From Chloroflexota bacterium (GTDB taxonomy: Bacteria; Chloroflexota; Dehalococcoidia; Tepidiformales; Tepidiformaceae), in NCBI GenBank assembly GCA_025350285.1, contig JANXYE010000617.1, positions 1 to 7,531 of the forward strand: 7,531 nucleotides of DNA, read 5' to 3'. Made by a program: the position numbers and the translations under genes. Positions 1 through 5,829 of this stretch are shown here, in pieces (position 1 is the first letter of the stretch; every line of letters starts with the position of its first letter). A model generated the notes under the pieces. The model saw only the letters and a program-made list of their open reading frames with translations, ran no database searches and was not told where the DNA came from.

Positions 1-420
1 CGTGGACATGAGCTCGGCGCGGGGGACGGCCTTGCTGACGAGTCCGATGCGCTCGGCTTCGCGGCCGTCGATAAAGTCGGCGGTCAGGAGGTAGTACTTG
101 GCCTTGGCCATGCCGCAAAGGAGGGGCCAGATCATTGCGGCGTGGTCTCCGGCGGCGACGCCGAGGCGGGTGTGGCCGTCGGTCAGGCGGGCTTCGAGGT
201 CGAAGATGTCGCCGCCGGCGGAGAAGGCGACATCGCCGGCGCCGGTGACGATGGCGACGCGGACGGCGGGGTCGCGGTCGATGTCGGGCCAGATTTCGGT
301 GAGTTCGCGGTGCATGGCGTTGTTGGTGGCATTCATCGCGTCCGGGCGGTTGAGGGTGACGAGGGCGATGGAGTCGGCGACTTCGACGGTGAGGAAGCGG
401 TACCTGGTGGAGTAATCCAT
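1..420 (-). CDS. Enoyl-CoA hydratase/isomerase (crotonase) family protein, 3' part outside window, internal in-frame deletion likely
   Basis: The gene runs off the left edge; 140 codons are visible from the ATG at 420-418. Family members hydrate or isomerise acyl-CoA thioesters in the cytoplasm, usually in fatty-acid breakdown. The start reads [10 protein letters not shown], followed by the typical beta-strand and NRPDAMNA at about residues 24-31, then VAFSAGGD at about 64-71, which forms the first half of the oxyanion hole. Immediately afterwards the protein reads [16 protein letters not shown] (about 72-87), then [20 protein letters not shown], a stretch that normally lies well downstream. 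The roughly 50 residues usually between these blocks, including the KP-x-x-AA-x-NG-x-x-x-G-x-G segment that supplies the second oxyanion-hole amide, are absent although the frame stays open. No Shine-Dalgarno is visible before the ATG. The family is secure. Activity is doubtful, so this may be a decayed gene or an assembly deletion. Confidence 0.8.
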   Translation of the reverse strand, partial: MDYSTRYRFLTVEVADSIALVTLNRPDAMNATNNAMHRELTEIWPDIDRDPAVRVAIVTGAGDVAFSAGGDIFDLEARLTDGHTRLGVAAGDHAAMIWPLLCGMAKAKYYLLTADFIDGREAERIGLVSKAVPRAELMST

Positions 421-435
421 GGCGCGAACTGTAGA

Positions 436-447
436 CGAGTTCCGAGG
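436..447 (-). promoter_or_regulatory. Shared 12-bp element upstream of the crotonase (possible regulatory word or dispersed repeat)
   Basis: Read on the minus strand this is CCTCGGAACTCG, identical to the word at 1378-1367 upstream of the deacetylase. Its last base is 15 nt before the crotonase ATG. GGAACT resembles the -35 element of ECF-type promoters, but no matching -10 is visible at proper spacing without placing the start site inside the gene. The sequence shows the repetition; regulatory function is inference. Confidence 0.3.
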
Positions 448-467
448 GGCGCGCCCTCACCCCCCGG

Positions 468-497
468 CCCCCTCTCCCGACGTCGCGGGCGAGGGGG
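468..497. repeat. Inverted repeat (hairpin), REP-like or terminator-like
   Basis: Positions 468-479 pair with 486-497: five C-G pairs, T-A, C-G, one T/C mismatch, three C-G pairs and a G-C pair, closed by the 6-nt loop ACGTCG. It begins 65 nt downstream of the deacetylase stop codon on the minus strand. No T-run follows on either strand, so a canonical intrinsic terminator is not supported. It could still block RNA decay or slow polymerase. The flanking C-rich text (454-467) is like that of dispersed REP-type elements. Confidence 0.55.
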
Positions 498-512
498 AGA
501 TGGCCCGCGGGC

Positions 513-542
513 TGTCGCGCGCGGTACTGTTGCGCGGGGTAC
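513..542. repeat. 15-bp tandem repeat, two units
   Basis: Units 513-527 (TGTCGCGCGCGGTAC) and 528-542 (TGTTGCGCGGGGTAC) match at 13 of 15 positions and sit directly next to each other. They lie between the 468-497 hairpin and the deacetylase stop codon. Function is unknown; slippage in GC-rich noncoding DNA is the simplest reading. Confidence 0.55.
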
Positions 543-561
543 TGAGGGGGAGGGCCCGTGG

Positions 562-1353
562 CTAGGTCCATTCTTCCCAGCGGTCGAAGACGCCGCCGAG
601 GGCGGCGCGGAAGACGCGGTCGGAGTCGTAGCGGGTGACGAAGGTGCGAGGGATGGTGCCATCGGCGCGGGTTTCTTCGGCCTGGGCGTAGACGAACTGG
701 TAGCCTGCGCGGATGGCCGCGGCACGGGCCTCTGGGGTCCAGTCCTTCGATTGGCCGAAGGGGATGGCGAAGGAGTTCGGGACGATACCGGTGCGGGCGG
801 CGATCGTGAGGCGGGATTCGTCGAGTTCCTGCTCAGCGAGCGAGCCGCGTAGACGGCCGAAGTTGGGGTGGCTAACGGAGTGGCTGCCGATCGTAGCGCC
901 CTGAGAGGCGAGGGATTCGATTTCGTCCCAGGAGAGCATAACGCCGTCGCCGAAGTTGTGGTCGCCATCGGCCCAGTTTGAGACGACGAAGATGGTCCAG
1001 GGGATGCCGTAGCTGGCGAGGACGGGGGCGGCGTTGAGGGCGACGCTGCGAAGACCGTCGTCGAAGGTGATCGCGAGGCGGTGGTTGTCGCTATCGACAT
1101 CGGAGGCGATGAGGTCGGCTGGGACGAAGCGGTAGCCTGCTTCGAGGGCGAGATCGATGTGGCGGGCGAAGCGGCCGGGGCTGACATCGTTGTGGCCCCA
1201 GGATTCGGTACCGACGGAGTGGTAGCAGAGGATGCGGCTCCGGGCGGGCTCGGCCGGGAAGAGACGAGCCATCAATTTTCGTTCGCAACAGACGCGCACG
1301 GATGATACGCGGCGGCGCGTGAGACCCGTGCGGCGGACTGCCTGTTTCAGCAT
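562..1353 (-). CDS. Polysaccharide deacetylase (NodB / carbohydrate esterase 4 family)
   Basis: A 263-residue protein. CE4 enzymes remove N- or O-acetyl groups from glycans using a divalent metal. Visible motifs are ILCYHSVG (41-48), which opens the domain; TFDDG (96-100), where D98 is the expected catalytic base and D99 a metal ligand; and HSVSHP (158-163), whose H158 and H162 complete the metal triad. AIPFGQ (196-201) occupies motif 3, but the usual Arg is missing. No signal peptide or membrane anchor is evident; the first 40 residues are basic (KQAVRRTG, LTRRR), so the enzyme may act in the cytoplasm or need another export route. The ATG at 1353 lacks a Shine-Dalgarno. The ATG at codon 28 (1272-1270), just before the domain, is a serious alternative start. 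The gene lies 138 nt downstream of the aminotransferase operon, so it may have its own promoter. Substrate unknown, plausibly the glycan made by this locus. Confidence 0.9.
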   Translation of the reverse strand: MLKQAVRRTGLTRRRVSSVRVCCERKLMARLFPAEPARSRILCYHSVGTESWGHNDVSPGRFARHIDLALEAGYRFVPADLIASDVDSDNHRLAITFDDGLRSVALNAAPVLASYGIPWTIFVVSNWADGDHNFGDGVMLSWDEIESLASQGATIGSHSVSHPNFGRLRGSLAEQELDESRLTIAARTGIVPNSFAIPFGQSKDWTPEARAAAIRAGYQFVYAQAEETRADGTIPRTFVTRYDSDRVFRAALGGVFDRWEEWT

Positions 1354-1364
1354 GGGTTCGTAGT

Positions 1365-1392
1365 ACCGAGTTCCGAGGACCGAATTCCGAGT
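1365..1392. repeat. 14-bp tandem repeat just upstream of the deacetylase start
   Basis: Units 1365-1378 (ACCGAGTTCCGAGG) and 1379-1392 (ACCGAATTCCGAGT) agree at 12 of 14 positions. The first unit ends 11 nt from the annotated ATG (1353). The 12-bp core CGAGTTCCGAGG recurs exactly at 436-447, a similar distance from the crotonase start, and a shorter form, ACCGAGTTCC, occurs at 5881-5890 upstream of the oxidoreductase. Confidence 0.6.
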
Positions 1393-1401
1393 GGCGTGCC
1401 C

Positions 1402-1416
1402 GGCGCTTTCGGCGCC
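1402..1416. repeat. Short hairpin in the aminotransferase-deacetylase gap
   Basis: GGCGC (1402-1406) pairs with GCGCC (1412-1416) across a 5-nt TTTCG loop. It lies between the second aminotransferase stop (1494-1492) and the deacetylase start (1353), within the 138-nt gap 1354-1491. There is no T-run, so terminator function is unproven. Apart from this and the 14-bp tandem repeat I see nothing else in the gap. Confidence 0.35.
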
Positions 1417-1491
1417 CCCGAGTGGATGGGCGCGTCAGGTCGTCTGGTTCAAGATCGACGGGCCGGACGCCCGCGGCAAGGGGTAGGCCGC

Positions 1492-2613
1492 TCAGGCGAT
1501 GGCGGTGCGGAGGGCGGAGACGATGTGGTCTTGTTCCGCTTCGGTGAGGCCGACGTAGACGGGGAGGAGCAGGGTCTTCTCCGTGGCGGCTTCGGTGTGG
1601 GGGAGGGAGAGCGATGGGAAGCGTTCGCGGTAGAACGGCTCGCGGTGGATAGCCATGACGCCACGGCGGGAGGAGATGCCCTGGGCGGCGAGGCCGGCCA
1701 TGATCTCGTGGCGTGGGCGCGGCGTGCGGAGGCGGACGCAGTAGGACTGGAAGGTGTGGCCGCGGCCGGCTGGCTCGCAGGGGACTTCGAGACGCGGGTC
1801 ACGGGCGAAGAGGGCGGAATAGCGGTGGGCCAGGCGGCGGCGCTCTTCGACAATGGCGTCGAGTTTCGTGAGTTGGACGAGGCCGATAGCGGCCTGGATG
1901 TCGGTCATGCGGTAGTTGTAGCCGAGTTCGCGGTACTCCTCGATTTCGACCGTGCCGGACTGGTGACGGGAGAGGTCTGAGGTGGATGCGGCGTGGGAAC
2001 GGAGGCGGCGCAGGCAGGCGGCGGCCCCATCGTCGTTGGTGGTGATCATGCCGCCTTCGCCGGTAGTGATGCTCTTGCGCGGATGAAAGCTGAAGCAAGT
2101 GAAGTCGCTGAGGGCGCCAACGCGGCCTTCGCCAACGGTCGCGCCGAGGGAAGGGGCGGCGTCTTCGACAACCTTGAGGTTGTGGCGGCGAGCGATTTCG
2201 CGGACGGCCACAATATCAGCGGCGAGGCCGATCTGATCAACGGGCACGATCGCTTTCGTGCGCGGCGTGACGGCGGCTTCGATGAGCGTGGCGTCCATGT
2301 TGTAGGTGTCCGGCTCGATATCGACGAAGACGGGTGTGGCGCCGGCGTGGACGATGGCGTTCGCGGTCGCGATGAAGGAGAACGAGGGGCAGATGACCTC
2401 GTCGCCGGGGCCAACGCCGGCCGCGAGGAGAGCGAGGTGGAGGGCGGTGGTGCAGTTGGTTGTGGCGATAGCGTGCTTCGCGCCGACGTAGCTGGCGACG
2501 GCACGTTCGAACTCCTGGACGCGCTCGCCCTGGGAGAGCCAGCCAGAGAGGACGGCTTTGGCGGCGGCATCCGCCTCTTCCTGCCCAATACAGGGACGGG
2601 TGATCGGGGTCAT
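1492..2613 (-). CDS. DegT/DnrJ/EryC1/StrS family PLP-dependent sugar aminotransferase (second of two)
   Basis: A 373-residue protein of full family length. Such enzymes transfer an amino group, usually from glutamate, to a keto-sugar nucleotide in the cytoplasm. Visible features: TTNCTTALHLAL (51-62), which binds cofactor phosphate; FIATANAI (80-87); VEDAA with D151, which contacts the PLP ring nitrogen; FSFHPRK with Schiff-base lysine K180; TGEGG (184-188); GYNYRMTDIQAA (231-242), typical of the family; and RRGVMAIHREP (316-326) in the C-terminal domain. The HPRK/IHREP signature marks a subfamily often found beside GalE-like epimerases, as here. Two positions differ from common consensus: D126 where a His of VH-x-x-G is usual, and P154 where Q or C often follows EDAA. 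The ATG overlaps the epimerase stop by 4 nt (ATGA). It shares the fold and family with the protein at 3620-4762 but is clearly a different subgroup. Exact substrate unknown. Confidence 0.93.
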   Translation of the reverse strand: MTPITRPCIGQEEADAAAKAVLSGWLSQGERVQEFERAVASYVGAKHAIATTNCTTALHLALLAAGVGPGDEVICPSFSFIATANAIVHAGATPVFVDIEPDTYNMDATLIEAAVTPRTKAIVPVDQIGLAADIVAVREIARRHNLKVVEDAAPSLGATVGEGRVGALSDFTCFSFHPRKSITTGEGGMITTNDDGAAACLRRLRSHAASTSDLSRHQSGTVEIEEYRELGYNYRMTDIQAAIGLVQLTKLDAIVEERRRLAHRYSALFARDPRLEVPCEPAGRGHTFQSYCVRLRTPRPRHEIMAGLAAQGISSRRGVMAIHREPFYRERFPSLSLPHTEAATEKTLLLPVYVGLTEAEQDHIVSALRTAIA

Positions 2614-3617
2614 TGGGCGGCCCCGACGAGTTCGCGTTCGGCGGCGCGTTCACCACGGGAGAGTTGGGCGTGCCAGCGGACGAGGCCGCGGAGGCCCTCT
2701 TCAAGCGGGGTCTGGGCGGTGAAGCCGATGCCGTCGCGGGCATGTTCGACGGACGCGAGACGGCGCGTGACCGGGTTGACTTTGCGGGTCTCCTGGAACT
2801 CCGGTTCCATGCGCGGGTAGCCGGCCGCATCGCAGAGGAGGCGGCAGAGCTGGCGGAGGCTCGTTTCCGTGCCGGTGGCGACGTTGAAGACGTCATCGCT
2901 GGCGGTAGAGGCCATGGCGCGGACGTTGGCGTCGGCGACATCCTCGATGTAGACGAAGTCCATGGTCTGCATGCCATCACCGAAGATGATGGGCGCCTGG
3001 CCGAGTTCGAGACGCTGAAGCCAGCGGATCATGACCTCGGTGTAGACGCCGAAGGCGTCCATCCGCGGGCCGTAGATGTTGAAGTAGCGGAGCGCGACGT
3101 AGGGCAGGCCGTACGTGTCGTTGAACGAGCGGAGGATCTGTTCGTCCGCGACCTTGCAGGCGCCGTAGAGCGTGCGGTTGTTGAAGGGATGGGCTTCATC
3201 CATGGGGACGTAGGAGGGTTCGCCGTAAACGGACGCGCTGGAGGCGGCGACGACCTTCTTGACTCCAGCATCGACAGCGGATTCAAGGACGTTGAACGTC
3301 CCGCCGATGAGGCTATCGACGGCGAGACGGGGCATTTCCGCGCACTGGGTGATGCGCAGGGCGGCCTGATGGAAGACGAAATCGATGCCACGCATCGCGC
3401 TCTTGACGGTCGCGGGGTCGGTGATATCAGCGTCGATGACGGTCAGCTTGCGGAGGGTCTTTGTTGCCTGGGCGAGGTTCTCCATGCGGCCGCGGACGAA
3501 GTTATCGAGGACTACGACCTCGGCAACGTCTTCGGCGGCGAGGCGATCGGCGATATGTGAGCCGACGAGACCGGCGCCACCGGTGATGAGGACGCGGCTG
3601 TTTCGCAAGGTGTTCAT
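2610..3617 (-). CDS. NAD-dependent epimerase/dehydratase, extended SDR, UDP-glucose 4-epimerase-like
   Basis: A 335-residue cytoplasmic sugar-nucleotide enzyme. It binds NAD through TGGAGLVGSH (12-21), with D38 of VVLDNF after the second strand. The catalytic set is intact: S127 in ASSASVYG (125-132), and Y151 and K155 in YGACK. RYFNIYGPRMD (177-187) and GDGMQTMDFVYIEDVA (213-228) are typical of GalE-like epimerases and related dehydratases acting on UDP-sugars. The RMD and GVYTEVMIRW (190-199) wording matches a subfamily frequently paired with HPRK-type DegT aminotransferases, which fits the next gene (family knowledge, not searched). The ATG follows the upstream aminotransferase stop by 2 nt and has GGAGG 9 nt before it. 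Whether it epimerises C4 or performs another reaction cannot be told from sequence. Confidence 0.93.
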   Translation of the reverse strand: MNTLRNSRVLITGGAGLVGSHIADRLAAEDVAEVVVLDNFVRGRMENLAQATKTLRKLTVIDADITDPATVKSAMRGIDFVFHQAALRITQCAEMPRLAVDSLIGGTFNVLESAVDAGVKKVVAASSASVYGEPSYVPMDEAHPFNNRTLYGACKVADEQILRSFNDTYGLPYVALRYFNIYGPRMDAFGVYTEVMIRWLQRLELGQAPIIFGDGMQTMDFVYIEDVADANVRAMASTASDDVFNVATGTETSLRQLCRLLCDAAGYPRMEPEFQETRKVNPVTRRLASVEHARDGIGFTAQTPLEEGLRGLVRWHAQLSRGERAAERELVGAAQ

Positions 3618-3619
3618 GG

Positions 3620-4762
3620 TTACTGGCCTCCAGCCGCGGCTGCCCCCGCGGCTGTTGAACTGATCTGGTCAAAGTCACGGACCGCCCGCGCGACTTCGGC
3701 AATCTCGGCGGACGTTATGTGCGGGTGCATCGGCAGCGAGAGGATCTCTCGGACCGCCTGCTCCGTCTGTAGGAGACTGCCCGGGCCCGAGCCGGCGGCG
3801 GCGTAGGCGGGCTGGAGGTGAACGGCTGTGGGGTAGTGGATGGCGGTGGCGACGCCCCGCTCCTGGAGAAAGCGCTGGAGACCGGCGCGGCGCCGCGTGC
3901 GGACGACGTAGAGGTGGAAGACGTGGCCCCCCTCGGCGGATGCGGCTGGCGTCGCGACGCTTGTATCGCTGAGGGCCTGCCGGTAGGCGTCCGCCGCGGC
4001 GATGCGAGCAACGTTCCACTGTTCGAGGTGGGGCAGGAGGACGCGCAGTGCGGCCGCCTGGAGTTCGGGCATGCGGTAGTTGTAGCCCGGTTCGACGTGG
4101 ACGTGCTTGCCGGTCTGGCCGTGGTTGCGGAGCGAGGCGACGCGGGTGGCGATGGCCGGGTCGTCCGTGAGGAGCATGCCTCCTTCGCCGACCGTGCCGA
4201 GGTTCTTGGTCGGGTAGAAGCTCAGGCAGCCGGCATCCCCGATGGTCCCGGCGTGGCGGCCGTCGAGCATCGCGCCGTGAGCCTGGCAGGCATCTTCGAT
4301 GAGTTTGAGGCTGTACTGGTCACAGATGGCGCGGAGTTCGGCCATCGGTGCGAGGCGGCCATAGAGGTGGACGGCGATCACCGCTTTCGTTCGCGGAGTG
4401 ACGCAGGGGAGGATCTGGGCCGGGTCGATGTTCATCGTCTCCGGGTCGATATCGGCGAAGACGGGCGTGGCGCCGGTCATAGAGATCGCCTCGGCGGTAG
4501 CGATGAAGGTGTTCGAAACCGTGATCACTTCGTCGCCGGAGCCAATGCCGCAGGCGAGCAAGGCGAGGTGCAGGGCGGCGGTGCCGTTCGAGACGGCGAG
4601 CGCGTGGCCAGCACCGGAGCGGGAAGCGAATTCGCGTTCGAAGGCCTCGACTTCGTGGCCCTGGACGAAGGCGCCAGAATCGAGGACGCGGGCGAAGGCG
4701 GCGAGCATTTCGTCGCGGGTTTCGGCATGAAGGCGGGCCATATCGACGAAGGGCACGCTCAC
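3620..4762 (-). CDS. DegT/DnrJ/EryC1/StrS family PLP-dependent sugar aminotransferase (first of two)
   Basis: A 380-residue protein that aminates a keto-sugar nucleotide in the cytoplasm. Visible features: VSNGTAALHLAL (57-68), the phosphate-binding segment; VHLYG (131-135) with its usual His; EDACQAHGA (156-164) with D157 for the PLP nitrogen and Q160; SFYPTKNLG (181-189) with Schiff-base lysine K186; GEGG (192-195); LRNHGQTGKH (211-220); and GYNYRMPELQAA (226-237). This is the WbpE/WlbC/FdtB-like style, consistent with its oxidoreductase neighbour and a keto-sugar acceptor. The start is GTG at 4762-4760, overlapping the oxidoreductase TGA as GTGA, with GGAGG 7 nt upstream. The tail after about residue 370 is low-complexity Ala/Gly and probably disordered. 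The position of amination and the sugar are unknown. Confidence 0.94.
   Translation of the reverse strand: MSVPFVDMARLHAETRDEMLAAFARVLDSGAFVQGHEVEAFEREFASRSGAGHALAVSNGTAALHLALLACGIGSGDEVITVSNTFIATAEAISMTGATPVFADIDPETMNIDPAQILPCVTPRTKAVIAVHLYGRLAPMAELRAICDQYSLKLIEDACQAHGAMLDGRHAGTIGDAGCLSFYPTKNLGTVGEGGMLLTDDPAIATRVASLRNHGQTGKHVHVEPGYNYRMPELQAAALRVLLPHLEQWNVARIAAADAYRQALSDTSVATPAASAEGGHVFHLYVVRTRRRAGLQRFLQERGVATAIHYPTAVHLQPAYAAAGSGPGSLLQTEQAVREILSLPMHPHITSAEIAEVARAVRDFDQISSTAAGAAAAGGQ
3627..3631 (-). promoter_or_regulatory. Ribosome binding site of the epimerase
   Basis: GGAGG on the minus strand, 9 nt before the ATG at 3617 and inside the last codons of the upstream aminotransferase. It fixes the epimerase start. 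Confidence 0.75.
3633..3652. repeat. GC-rich hairpin next to the epimerase ribosome binding site
   Basis: GCCGCGG (3633-3639) pairs perfectly with CCGCGGC (3646-3652) across a 6-nt loop. An overlapping 12-bp palindrome, CAGCCGCGGCTG, lies at 3631-3642. It encodes the alanine/glycine-rich tail of the first aminotransferase and ends one or two bases upstream of the GGAGG on the transcript, so it could influence reinitiation at the epimerase. Confidence 0.4.
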
Positions 4763-5829
4763 GCTTCGACCTCCACGGCGGCGCCAGCGTTGCGGAGGGA
4801 ACGCTGGGCGGCTTCGATGACGCGGACCACCTCAATGCCGAGTTCGCCGCCGGAAATCGGAGCCTCAAGACCACGTATGACGTTGACGAAGTGCTTCATC
4901 TCGACGGCGAGGGCCTCTCCTTTTTCGAGCTTGGGGATGAGCACGTCGCCGGTGCGGTACTCGACGAATGTGCGGTACATCGCTTCGCGGGAGGCGGCGA
5001 GTTGGGCGCCGGAATCGTAAACGCGAAGCTTGTCGTCCAACTCGGCGTCGTCGTAAACGAGCATCTTCTTGCTCCCCCCGATGATTGTACGGCGCACTTT
5101 CGCGGGGGCCAGCCAGTTGACGTGAAAGTGGGCGAGCAGCGGGGTATCGAACTGGAGCGTGATGTAGGCGATGTTCTCGACGTTCGTATCAACGTGGCTG
5201 GCGCCGATGGCCGAGACTTTGCGCACGGGCTGGCCAAGCAGGTAGAGCATGATCGAGATGTCATGCGGGGCGAGATCCCAGATGACGTTCGCTTCGTGCT
5301 GGAAGAGGCCGAGGTTGATGCGGGTAGAATCGTAGTAGTAGACCTCCCCAACTTCGCCGGCGACGAAGTACTGCTTCATCTTCTTGACGGCGCCGGTGAA
5401 GAGGAAGGTGTGGTCCACCATGAGGGCGCGGTCGCAGGCGCGAGCGACGCGGACCATCTCTTCAGCGTCGCGGGTGGAGGTGGCAAGGGGCTTTTCAACG
5501 AGGACATGCTTGCCGCTCTCGAGCGCTTCGATCACGAGGTCGCGGTGCGTCTCGGGAGGGGTCGCGACGATAACGGCATCGAGCGACGGGTCCTGGAGCA
5601 ATTCGCGGTGGTCTGTGGTGAGGACCGAGAGGGGATGGCTTGAGCGGGCGGCGACGAGGCGGGCGGCGCTAAGGTCGGCGATGCCGATGAGGACGGCCTG
5701 CTCACAGGAGGCGACGTTGCGGGCGAGGTTTGGTCCCCAATAGCCGTAGCCCATGACGCCGAAGCGGAGGCGGTGCGGCGGTGCGCTGGTAACGGCCGGT
5801 GACGAGGGACGCGTCAGCAGTGAAGTCAT
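4759..5829 (-). CDS. Gfo/Idh/MocA family NAD(P)-dependent sugar oxidoreductase
   Basis: A 356-residue cytoplasmic enzyme that oxidises or reduces a sugar or sugar nucleotide. The Rossmann segment is FGVMGYGYWGPNLARN (23-38). VIVATPPETH (86-95) and VEKPLA (111-116), with the conserved Lys K113, follow. DLAPHDISIMLYLLG (185-199) carries H189, which matches the family's catalytic-site His. This K/H pair and the DLAPHD wording recall WlbA/WbpB-type enzymes that oxidise UDP-GlcNAc uronate at C3 before amination, but residue similarity alone does not prove that substrate. The ATG at 5829 has no clear Shine-Dalgarno; about 20 residues precede the Rossmann fold, and the next in-frame ATG (codon 26) would cut into it. 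It is the first gene of the four-gene operon and its TGA overlaps the next GTG. A minimal ATG-CCG-ACA-TGA sits directly ahead, overlapping this start. Confidence 0.94.
   Translation of the reverse strand: MTSLLTRPSSPAVTSAPPHRLRFGVMGYGYWGPNLARNVASCEQAVLIGIADLSAARLVAARSSHPLSVLTTDHRELLQDPSLDAVIVATPPETHRDLVIEALESGKHVLVEKPLATSTRDAEEMVRVARACDRALMVDHTFLFTGAVKKMKQYFVAGEVGEVYYYDSTRINLGLFQHEANVIWDLAPHDISIMLYLLGQPVRKVSAIGASHVDTNVENIAYITLQFDTPLLAHFHVNWLAPAKVRRTIIGGSKKMLVYDDAELDDKLRVYDSGAQLAASREAMYRTFVEYRTGDVLIPKLEKGEALAVEMKHFVNVIRGLEAPISGGELGIEVVRVIEAAQRSLRNAGAAVEVEA
4770..4774 (-). promoter_or_regulatory. Ribosome binding site supporting a GTG start
   Basis: GGAGG on the minus strand, 7 nt before the GTG at 4762. 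It lies within the last codons of the oxidoreductase and supports GTG over the in-frame ATG eight codons in (4741-4739). Confidence 0.75.

Larger units (their letters stand above)
421..561. other. Intergenic region with GC-rich hairpin and small tandem repeats
   Basis: This 141-nt gap lies between the deacetylase stop (562-564) and the crotonase start (420). I see no coding potential in it. It contains a palindrome GGGCGCGCCC at 447-456, a C-tract/G-tract hairpin, two 15-nt tandem units and a copy of the CGAGTTCCGAGG word. The composition, with CCCTCACC followed by CCCCCTCTCCC and then a matching G-rich arm, resembles dispersed intergenic hairpin elements seen in many high-GC genomes. That comparison is from general knowledge and was not searched. 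Confidence 0.6.

Noticed and set aside
142..852. A 236-codon plus-strand open frame spanning the crotonase, the gap and the deacetylase.
   Set aside because: It crosses the hairpin region and two real minus-strand genes, and its composition is repetitive Gly/Glu/Asp/Val.
1402..1416. Intrinsic terminator between the second aminotransferase and the deacetylase.
   Set aside because: The stem is only 5 bp and no T-run follows on either strand, so it is kept only as a hairpin.
2613..3560. A 315-codon plus-strand open frame opposite the epimerase.
   Set aside because: It is the mirror of the real epimerase frame and has no recognisable domain.
3818..5020. A 400-codon open frame on the plus strand opposite the first aminotransferase and the oxidoreductase.
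   Set aside because: It lies antisense to well-supported genes, has no family motifs, and is rich in Gly/Glu/Asp/Ala/Val/Arg, as expected from reading the complement of high-GC codons.
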